Shown here: one piece after another, positions 55,030 to 64,000 of the stretch
How the letters are laid out: each line of letters starts with the position of its first letter
How positions within the stretch are numbered: the stretch's first letter is position 1
Assembly: GCA_027946365.1 (NCBI GenBank)
Contig: JAPEUQ010000003.1
Location: forward strand, 620,001 to 684,000
Direction of reading: 5' to 3'
DNA: 64,000 nt
From: Kalmusia sp. IMI 367209
Lineage: Eukaryota; Ascomycota; Dothideomycetes; Pleosporales; Didymosphaeriaceae
The notes under the pieces: model-generated
Seen by the model: the letters and a program-made list of their open reading frames with translations, nothing else
Told to the model about the DNA's origin: nothing
Databases searched by the model: none
Position numbers and translations under genes: made by a program

Positions 55030-58000
55030 ATGTCGGGGTCTTCGTCCTTCAACGAGAAGGAGATAGATTGGCGGTTGCAGGACCAAGAGGCAGCGGCAGA
55101 GAACCCCAAGAAGTACGAACCTATCGTCAGCGAGCCTTTGGAGACGGCGAAGGTTGAGAAGGATCTGGAGGCCAATGCCGACAAGCGCAGCACTCGAGGA
55201 CCGCTTTCGAGATTACAGAGCGCAACCAGCGGTGCCTCTGAATGGAGCAGCGAGATATCTGATACCAAAAGCTCTGCTAGCGCCAGGAAAAAATGGTACA
55301 AGAACATGAACCCGCTTAGATGGGGCGAAAAACCTTCAGTCCCGGAGACCAGGCTTCCATCTAGAGAGTACAATGCGGGGTTCTTCAGCCGACTCACTTT
55401 CCAATGGATGGCGCCCCTCATGACGGTACGTATAGTGCGACCGATCGTTGATTCGACAGCTAATGCAGGGTTGTTTATAGGTTGGCTACAAGCGACCACT
55501 CGAAAAGAACGACCTTTGGACAGTAAATCCGGACCGAAGCTGCGATGTCATGGCTGAGAGACTGCAAGTCTCTTTCAAGCGACGAAGAGATCAAGGGGGC
55601 CAAAGACCGCTTTTGGGCGCATTGTTTGATACGTTCAAGTGGGAATTCATAATAGGTGGATTGTGCCAGCTCCTTGCCAGTGTTGTCCAGTCGGTTGCCC
55701 CGTTTGTCTTGCGATACTTGATCAACTTCGCACTCAAAGCGTACATCGCCGAGCACAGAGGTGGGCCAGCCCCCGCTATAGGTGAAGGGATCGGTCTGGT
55801 CATCGGTATCACCGCAATGCAGTTCTGCCAGAGCATGGCAACAAACCACTTCATGTACCGGGGTATGATGATCGGCGGAGAAGCAAGAGCTGTCCTCATA
55901 ACGGTTATTTTCGACAAGGCCATGAAGCTATCTGGGCGTGCGAAGGCTGGCGGTAAAGCAGTACTCGAAGCACCGCCACCCGACGTGAAAGCTGGCAGCG
56001 AAGCGGAGAAAAAGTGGTACCAAAAGATCTTGAAGAAAAAGCGAAAGGAAGTAGCGCAGGATCCGAAGGGAGTATCAGGGGACGGCCAAGGTTGGGGCAA
56101 CGGGCGAATCATCAACCTGATGTCAACGGACACCTACCGAGTGGACCAAGCAAGTGGCTTCTTCCATATGATCTGGACTGCTCCGGTTTCTATTTTGATC
56201 ACGGTCGCTTTGCTCCTCGTCAACCTGACTTACAGCGCCCTACCAGGTATCGGCCTTCTGATTGTCACCATGCCCTTGCTTGGGCGTGCCGTCCGCTCTC
56301 TGTTTCGCCGAAGAATGATAATCAACAAAATCACGGACCAGCGCGTAAGCTTGACCCAAGAGATTTTGCAGGCAGTCCGCTTCGTCAAGTACTTCGGTTG
56401 GGAGACTAGCTTTCTCGAGCGAGTGGATGCCATCAGAAGGAAGGAGATCAAAGGTATTCAAGTCCTACTAGCCATCCGCAACGGTATCATGGCTGTAGGC
56501 ATGTCGATGCCCGTATTCGCGTCCATGCTTGCATTTATCACCTACTCACTTACGGACCATGGCCTCAATCCCGCGCCAATCTTTTCATCCCTTGCGCTCT
56601 TCAACTCACTTCGCATCCCCCTCAATTTCCTTCCTCTCGTAATCGGTCAGGTCATCGATGCGAACGCTTCCGTTAAGAGAATCCAAGAGTTCCTGTTGGC
56701 AGAAGAAGCTCAAGAAGACACGGAGTGGAACTATGAAGCGAAGGAGGCCGTCGTCATGAAAGATGCAGACTTCACGTGGGAGCGCCACCCAACGCGCGAC
56801 GACGAAGATGCTCCTCCAGGCAAAAAGGGACCCCCCGGCAAGAAGCCGAAGAAGGACAAGAAGGACAAAAAAGACAAGCGAAAGAGTACACTGTCTACAT
56901 CGAGCGAGAGCAGTGCTTCCCCGCCCGGCACATCAGCAGAAAAGCCGGAAGAGGAAGAGCTGCCGTTCGAGCTGAAGGAGCTCAATCTTTCCATTGGCCG
57001 GAAGGAGCTGATCGCCGTCATAGGCGGCGTCGGATCTGGCAAGAGTTCCTTCCTTGCGGCGCTGGCGGGCGATATGCGGAGGACTAGAGGCGAGGTCATG
57101 ATCGGAGCCTCTCGCGCCTTTTGCCCGCAGTATGCTTGGATCCAGAATGCCTCCGTTCGCGAAAACATCGTTTTTGGAAAAGAGTTCAAGGAAGCCTGGT
57201 ACAACACGGTGGTCGATGCGTGTGCGCTACGACCGGATCTCGAGATGTTGCCCAACCATGATAAGACGGAGATTGGCGAGCGAGGCATCACGGTGTCGGG
57301 TGGCCAGAAACAGCGTATGAACATTGCGCGTGCCATCTACTTTGACGCGGATATCGTGTTGATGGACGATCCACTGTCTGCCGTGGATGCACATGTCGGG
57401 CGTCACATTATGGACAACGCCATTTGCGGCCTCTTGCAGGACAAATGCCGTATCCTGGCTACTCACCAGCTACATGTCCTCGACCGATGTGACAGGATCG
57501 TCTGGATCGAGGAAGGCCGAATCCAAGCCGTTGATACATTCGCCAACCTGATGGCGGACAACAAGGACTTCCAGCAGCTCATGACCATGACTGCTACCGA
57601 AGAGGCGAAAGAAGAGCAAGAGAACGCCGTCCAAGATGAGATCGAGGACGAGAAGAAAGCAGCCAAGAAGAAGAAAAAGAAGAAGCCCCAGGCTGCGCTC
57701 ATGCAGGAGGAAGATCGAGCGACGAAGAGCGTGGGTTGGGATGTCTGGATAGCGTACCTGCGAGCAGGAGGTGGCTTGTGGGTCGGGCCAGTTGTAGTAC
57801 TGACTCTGATTCTCTCGCAAGGTGCCAACATAGCAACGAGCTTGTGGTTGTCGTGGTGGACATCGAACAAGTTTGGCTACAGTGAAGGAGCATATGTAGG
57901 TTGTCCACGGACTAGCAATCGTTCTTCGCTGACTGTCTTAGATTGGTACCTATGCTGCGCTTGGTTTCTCCCAGGCTTTGCTGATGTTCGCTTTCTCCAT

Positions 58001-59525
58001 CGCCGTCTCTGTGTTTGGCACCGAGGCCGGTAAGGTCATGCTCCACCGCGCCATTCACCGCGTCCTTCGAGCCCCAATGTCCTTCTTCGATACTACACCT
58101 CTAGGTCGCATCACCAATCGCTTCTCCAAAGATATCGACGTCATGGACAACACACTTACCGACGCCATTCGTATGTACTTTATGACGTTGGCCATGATTA
58201 TTTCGGTCTTCATTCTCATCATCTCGTACTACTACTATTACGCCATCGCGTTGGGCCCGCTGTTTGTGGTCTTCATATTCTCTGCGGCCTACTACAGAGC
58301 ATCAGCTCGTGAGGTCAAGCGGCACGAATCAGTCCTTCGCAGTACCGTTTTTGCTCGCTTCAGCGAGGCGGTCATGGGTACACCCACCATCCGGGCGTAT
58401 GGTTTGGAACAACAATTTTCACGATCCGTCCGTGATGCCATCGACGACATGAACAGCGCGTATTATCTTACATTTGCGAATCAGCGTTGGCTCAGCGTGC
58501 GTCTCGACGTGATCGGCATTCTGCTCGTCTTCACGACTGGCATTTTGGTCGTCACGTCTCGGTTTTCTGTCAACCCTAGCATTGCGGGTCTGGTTCTTTC
58601 CTACATTCTCACCATTGTCCAGATGATCCAGTTTACCGTGCGGCAGCTCGCCGAGGTCGAGAACAACATGAACGCGACGGAACGCATCCACCACTACGGC
58701 ACCATGCTCGAAGAAGAGGCACCTCTGACGATGGGCGAGGTCAGGAAGACGTGGCCAGAGCATGGCGAAATCATCTTCAACCATGTTGAAATGCGCTACA
58801 GGGATGGGCTGCCGTTAGTGCTCAAGGGCCTCGACATGCACGTTGCGGCAGGCGAGCGCATTGGTGTCGTGGGACGCACGGGTGCGGGCAAGTCCAGCAT
58901 CATGAGCACCCTGTTCCGACTCGTCGAGCTGTCCGGAGGATCCATCACGATCGACGGGGTGGACATCAGCACGATTGGACTGCACGACCTGCGCTCCAAG
59001 CTCGCCATCATCCCCCAGGACCCGACCCTCTTCAAGGGCACGATCCGGTCCAACTTGGACCCGTTCAACGAGCACAGCGACCTGGAGCTGTGGGGCGCAT
59101 TGCGGCAAGCGGATCTGGTTTCCAACGAAGCGTCCATGGACGACAAGTCGGGCCGTATCCACCTCGACTCGGTGGTGGAGGAGGAAGGCTTGAACTTCTC
59201 GCTAGGCCAGCGCCAGCTGATGGCCCTCGCTCGAGCGCTCGTGCGCGGCAGCCAAATCATCGTGTGCGACGAAGCGACGTCGAGCGTCGACTTCGAGACG
59301 GACCAGAAGATTCAAAAGACCATTGTCGACGGCTTCCGGGGCAAGACGCTGCTGTGCATTGCGCACCGGCTCAAGACCATCATTGGGTACGACCGCATCT
59401 GCGTCATGGACGCGGGCACCATTGCGGAGCTCGACAAGCCCATCAAACTGTACGACGCCGGGGGCATTTTCAGGAGCATGTGCGATCGGAGCGGGATCCG
59501 CAGGGAGGATTTTTCCACGGCTTGA
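55030..59525 (+). CDS. ABCC-type ABC transporter, Yor1-like
   Basis: Full-size multidrug-resistance-protein exporter of the plasma membrane, expected to pump organic anions, oligomycin-like drugs or lipids. Three exons (55030-55425, 55481-57895, 57942-59525; introns of 55 and 46 nt) give 1464 residues. Order: acidic/basic cytoplasmic N terminus (~130), TMD1, NBD1, linker, TMD2, NBD2, without the extra N-terminal TMD0 of long MRPs, as in Yor1. NBD1 has Walker A GGVGSGKSS (about residue 647), VSGGQKQR and Walker B IVLMDDP, with Asp where a catalytic Glu would be. NBD2 has GRTGAGKSS (about 1247), FSLGQRQL and IIVCDEATSSVD. NBD1 is therefore the degenerate site usual for ABCC. An unusual Lys-rich insertion (GKKGPPGKKPKKDKKDKKDK) precedes NBD1. 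A second Lys run (KKKKKKKPQAAL) lies in the linker before TMD2. Confidence 0.96.
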
Positions 59526-59901
59526 TTACGGCCATGGCAGACAATTTCCATGGGCGGACATGCATATCTGTTTGGGAAGGGGGGTATATACCTAGGTGCG
59601 CAAAAAGTCGGGTTGGTTTTTTTCTAGCATACTATCTACTGTGTAATCGTGGTACCGGGGTGTACTTGAGAGGGCTTGCATCACTGGCGTTTTTTCGATA
59701 GCGGCGCATGAGCAGGCTATGTGGCGCCCGACAGGCGAATGGGACGCTGGGCAGGACGCACATATATATTATATTGCTGCATCGATTGGGGTGTTGCGTT
59801 CAGCAAGCGCTTGCATAGACCATGTAGTAGTAAAAATAAAAAGGGGGTTTTGTTCACAAGTGCAATTGTCGTGATTCGCGTGGCGATTCGCGCCGTATTG
59901 A

Positions 59902-59903
59902 GA

Positions 59904-59937
<34 letters not shown>
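59902..59937 (+). repeat. GA microsatellite
   Basis: Almost pure GA dinucleotide tract of about 36 bases in an intergenic region, similar to that at 21009-21045. Confidence 0.92.
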
Positions 59938-59938
<1 letters not shown>

Positions 59939-60400
59939 CGTGAGCGACGGGTGACATGGGCCGGCACGTGCATACGGCGCGTTCGTACGCCTATTACAAG
60001 TACGCTGGGGCTGATACGAGCCTCTTCGCGCTGCCCCGTCCCGAGCCATGCTGCTTGTGCAGGAGCGCCTTTCCGCTGGCAGCTAGGCGCCCGCTGCCAA
60101 GTTGGGCCAGGCGCGCACGAGAGCCTGAGCTGCCAGTCTAGATGGGGCCAGGGCCCCTTTGCTGCTGCTTCGAGAGCGACGTCAGGGCCGCTGCATTGTT
60201 GGCTTGCACGCAACAAGCTCAGGCCCGAGAGTAGCTTGGCCGTGCGGGCTGGGCGCGAGGCTGGCCGGGCAGGTGGTGCGAGGGAGGCGAGGACGACGAC
60301 GAGACGGCAAATAAAGGCCAAACGCAGGGCGGAGAGGGTGCGACGGGCGGTGGGCGAGAAGCGTGCGGCTTAACGGCCGGGATGCAAGCATTCGAATCAG

Positions 60401-60438
60401 CAGCAGAAACAGCAGAAACAGCAGAAACGGCAGAAACA
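60401..60438 (+). repeat. 9-bp tandem repeat AGCAGAAAC
   Basis: Four copies of AGCAGAAAC, the last with one changed base (GGCAGAAAC). It encodes no supported protein. Confidence 0.85.
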
Positions 60439-61107
60439 AGCGTGGGCCGCGACGTTGGATCGATTCGAGGGGGGCAAGCAGCTTTGGGGGAACGGCGGCG
60501 GCGGTGCCGAAGCGGTTAGCGTCACGAGGATCGCCGGGGCCCTGGCTGGAATGCTGGGGCGCGTGTGGGCGAGCACTGGCCGCGGGAAGCTCCTCCAATT
60601 CAAGTCAATTCACGCGTTCCCTCTCTGCGCTCGCCCGCGAAGCTGCTTTCTGTCGTGCCACGCCTGTTTCTCTTCTTTCCTCTTCTTATTCGGGGTCTCC
60701 GCCGCCACTCGCTCTTGGATCCCTCTACCAATTCGCTCTTTCACTGCACCTGCTGTAGCTGATTGCTGGACGACTGGCTACCGCTATCCTGTTTTCCTTC
60801 CTCCCCTGACGAACCCTCCTCTCTGCTGCTATCGATTGCGCCTGCCACGCACTCTCGGCGAGCCTGCTTCTTTGCACGCCGGGAAACTGCCCACGGACCA
60901 CCGCAGAACGTCACAGCTCCATGCACTTTGCTCTCTCCTGTGAATCCCGGAGTCGACTCAAAATCACACCACGCCCACCACCCCAGCACCAGCCGACCGC
61001 TGCACTTGTTCACTGCTCTCTGGTCTGCCCGACCCTGCCCTCCGCCGTCACACCCGTCGGCTACGCAAACACTCCCTCCACCAGCACGCGAGCGATCCTC
61101 AGCAACA

Positions 61108-61644
61108 ATGGCAGCAAACGTCGAGAAGCCCGTCACCTTCGGTGCCACGGTCGAAGGCGAACACACCCTCCGCTCCCCTCCTTCCAATGAATCCAACATG
61201 TCGTCCACAGAGAAGGAGATGGCCCTCGACTCGTCGAACCCCTTCTCCGCCTTCTACAAGCACCCCGACGCACGCCGTTCCATGGACGAGCAAGCACCCC
61301 AGAGCAAGACCCATCTCGAAGTCAACGTGTTTGACCGGGACGTAGAGGCCGGCGTGCCTCTGTCCGCTGCGACGACGCAGCAGCCCAAGGTGTCGGTCGA
61401 CGGACGCGTCAAGGAGTGCACAATGTGGCCCTCACGGCAGGCCATCATGGAGAAGAAGAAGCTGAGCCAACGGGCCAAGGGCTGCAGCTTCTTTCACAGC
61501 TTGAGCAGCAAGCAGAGACTGTGGGTCAAGATCGCGATCGCCTTGTTCCTCATCGCTGCTGCGGCTGGCACGGGCGTTGGTATCTCCAAGGCCGTCGGTG
61601 GAGGCGTCTGGAAGAAACCTGGCGAGCACCAGCCTATTCAATAG
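61108..61644 (+). CDS. Small single-helix protein with C-terminal anchor, unknown
   Basis: Single exon, 178 residues from ATG at 61108, chosen because the frame upstream (to 60763) is Pro/Ser/His-rich leader-like sequence without homology signs. No signal peptide. Residues 1-145 are hydrophilic (EKPVTFGATVEGEHTLRSPP, SSTEKEMALDSSNPFSAFYK, SKTHLEVNVFDRDVEAGVPL), with a basic cluster (PSRQAIMEKKKLSQRAKG) before one transmembrane helix near the C terminus (LWVKIAIALFLIAAAAGTGV). The tail is short (KAVGGGVWKKPGEHQPIQ). The plan fits a tail-anchored or type II membrane protein. I do not recognise the family. A small Cys pair (KECTMWP, KGCSFFH) flanks the basic region. Transcribed away from the ABC transporter, with nothing supported beyond it. 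Confidence 0.7.
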   Translation: MAANVEKPVTFGATVEGEHTLRSPPSNESNMSSTEKEMALDSSNPFSAFYKHPDARRSMDEQAPQSKTHLEVNVFDRDVEAGVPLSAATTQQPKVSVDGRVKECTMWPSRQAIMEKKKLSQRAKGCSFFHSLSSKQRLWVKIAIALFLIAAAAGTGVGISKAVGGGVWKKPGEHQPIQ

Positions 61645-64000
61645 AGGGAGGAGCCCTACAGGTACGTGTCGTCGTAACGCGTTGCATAACTCGAAGCACC
61701 TACTGACCGCACATAGGCACCTTTCGCATCCGTCCAACCCATAGGCTTCTGATGCAGCCATGGCCGCCCAAACATCCATAGTGGCTAGTATTGACGTCCT
61801 CGCATATGCATACTACGTTTTCCAGTCTGCATACTATCTGCGGATCTCTTCCTCACGCACACCCACGTTCCTACGTGAACCATACAAATACCATATTTTT
61901 GGGCCCACGAGCGCCGATCGACCTCCCTCCTCCCCACAACCGAAACATCTGATCAGCGCCTCGGCCACGCCCATCGTCTCAGGCATACATCACTTGCTAT
62001 TCTGTCGATTCAACGAGATACCCATCTTCGAGGAACAACACACACACGGCGGGCTCGGTTACGATTTTCTTTCAGCTCTTTCGCGCACGCTTGGCATTTC
62101 GAAAGCTAGACTATTGTTTGATATCCCTTTTTTGGTGCTACTGTAATGAATGGCGAAATCTCGATATTGCTGTTTCTTTTTCTCTGGTACCTGTAAATAT
62201 TCGTTTCTTCTCTCTTTTTTTTCCCTCTTTCTTTCTGTGCTTTCTTTACGTGTGGTTGAGCAAGGCGTATATACGGAGTGGATTACTTGGTGCGTGCAAG
62301 CTGAGACACACTATGGGCATGGATACACGCTTCTCCAAGAGCTTGTTCCGTCGACAAAATCGAATATTGCCCTGCAGCGGGCGTACACTGCTCATGACGT
62401 GTCTCGTTGATCGTGCCTCCTCTTGCCCTTGTGCTTCGTGTCTGAGCGTGCCGAGCGTTTCGAACGCAGACTTGTTTCGCCAGCTGCTTGGGATAGAAGC
62501 TGCCATGGATTAACGTCAGGCGAGTGCGGAGCTTGAAACGCAATGTCGAAGCTCGAGCGTGCGTTTACATATGTGTGTGTGTGAGTGGATGTATCCGCAT
62601 ATGGGCAGTCGTCGACGCCGATCGGTAGCATAAGAGAAGTTGTATTCGCCATCAAAGGTGTGTTTCTACACGATTGCACTGCTGCCTTCGGGCTGTTGCT
62701 TCTCGAAGTTACGGAGGTACATTCTAGTCTCGCACTGGTGTGAAACTATCCACTTGCTCAACCGTTTCTGTTCAACTGTTTCATTCCATCGGGCCAGAGC
62801 AGAAAGTTATCCCAAGGTATTCACAAATGCCTTTAGCATCTTCTCTGTTCGTAGCTCAGAAATCTCTCTCGCTTCGAGGCGTGGTACTAGTTGTTCACTT
62901 TCTCACCTCCTCCGTAATGCTTATCCGCCAAACAAAACGGAATACTCAGTGAGATACCACTCAGCACCAGCCAGCCTACGCTTTGCCGACTCTGGAGAGC
63001 TAGCTACCCGCTCTCTTCCCCGCGTCTATCCCGAGGGGTGTAATACACGTGGTGTTCTACGCTACGTACGACTGCTCGAGCTTCACACTTCCTAATACGT
63101 CGAGCCTGTGCCTAGAGCGTTGGCAGTTGATCGATTAGCGATGTGGCATCCGAGTCTCCGCGGCTCAAACGCAAATCCAACCCAGCGAGCGGTTCCAGGC
63201 GATTCTGAGACTCGGACGTGTGTACCTGATTCTTCTCTGCCGCTTTTTTTTCGCGCTCAATGGGCAAACGGGTATATGTAGAAGCTTGTAACGTGTCCGG
63301 CAATGTAGCGTTGACGCCGTGGTGTCTCGAGCTTGTGTCGTTGACGCGGAGGCCGCTGGGGATGTATATAGTCCGCTGTTCACCCCGCTCATGGGCTTCT
63401 TTTTCTGCTGCTACGGTGAAGGGGAGGGTTGAGTGCGGGCTGGAGATACTGCCGGTACTTTCCGATGGTGTGCGTGTAGCGGCAGAGCGAAAAATAAAAT
63501 TGATGGCTCTTTTGTGCGGTGGAGTTTAAGAGGTGGAGAGCGGTGCAGGCTGCTGGGTTTGGAGGGCTAAGTCTAAAAATGGGCGCCTGGAGCAGCTCGT
63601 GCTGGAGCGAGGAGGGGCGAGGGGCACCATTTTGAAATGAGTGTGAGAGATATGACGTGGTTGGGAGGGCATAGTAAAATGGCATGGAGTTTATGCCCGT
63701 GCTGAGAGGAGAGTCGAAGCACAGCTGCGACATGTTCATAAGGAGGGCGTTGGGGTGGACCGCATCACAAAGAGCACGGAGTCTATGTCATGGTGGAAGG
63801 GGACGTTGGAGGAGGGACGTTGGAGGAGGGATGAAGAAGAATGATGTGGGAAGCCTGATTGGAGGTGGGTTGGTGGCGCGTGATGTGCGTTGAGATGGAA
63901 GAGGCGTGACTCGACTCGATGCCTACTATGTGACAAATTGTATTGGAAGAAGGGATCGAGTGATGTTCACGTACCCTGTGTCTCGTTAATCTCAACTGGT
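61645..64000. other. 2.3 kb right end, no gene supported
   Basis: Only short, motif-free ORFs on both strands. A tandem duplication of a 15-base unit (GGACGTTGGAGGAGG) lies at about 63801-63830. The start or end of a gene beyond the window could lie here unseen. Confidence 0.45.
63801..63830 (+). repeat. Two-copy 15-bp tandem repeat
   Basis: GGACGTTGGAGGAGG occurs twice in direct succession in non-coding sequence. Confidence 0.8.

Larger units (their letters stand above)
59526..61107. other. 1.6 kb intergenic with GA and 9-bp tandem repeats
   Basis: Holds the promoter and a long, C-rich leader of the next gene. Repeats are listed separately. No other gene supported. Confidence 0.5.

Overview
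This is a gene-dense stretch of nuclear DNA from a filamentous ascomycete (Pezizomycotina; Dothideomycetes is my guess from gene style only). The evidence is many short introns of about 46-80 nt with GT(A/G)NGT donors and CTAAC/CTGAC-like branch points, fungus-specific families (Zn2Cys6 regulator, HET domain, Ste24, siderophore MFS, fungal rhodopsin-domain protein), and ordinary eukaryotic housekeeping genes. I see no bacterial operons, CRISPR arrays, rRNA or convincing tRNA, and no intact transposon.

Left third (1-20.5 kb), accessory. It holds the 3' part of a DHA14-type drug exporter; a broken gene of a fungal conserved family with two in-frame stops and one frameshift; a three-exon siderophore-iron transporter whose upstream region carries two perfect ATCWGATAA iron-regulator sites; a seven-helix rhodopsin-domain membrane protein; a DHA1-type multidrug/polyamine exporter; a MYND zinc-finger protein; a small secreted Cys-rich, probably GPI-anchored protein; and two fungal proteins of unknown function. 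The gaps are long and look non-coding.

Middle (20.5-48 kb). A GC-rich, low-complexity 3.6 kb gap is followed by a vanillyl-alcohol-oxidase-type flavoenzyme, a Lys-rich probable nuclear protein and a membrane protein. Next comes a compact set at 30.7-38.0 kb: a Zn2Cys6 regulator, an MFS sugar transporter and a GH2 beta-glucuronidase. The transporter and the enzyme are divergent from one 590-bp promoter. I read the set as a candidate glucuronide-utilisation cluster. Then follow Ste24 CAAX protease, cytochrome c1, a HET-domain protein and an F-box protein.

Right part (47.5-64 kb), mostly housekeeping: a tiny one-helix membrane protein, eIF2-gamma, ornithine aminotransferase, a full-length Yor1-like ABCC transporter and a small tail-anchored-looking protein. 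The last 2.3 kb shows no gene I can support.

Exon boundaries were worked out by hand from splice signals, reading phase and remembered family sequences; no search was run.
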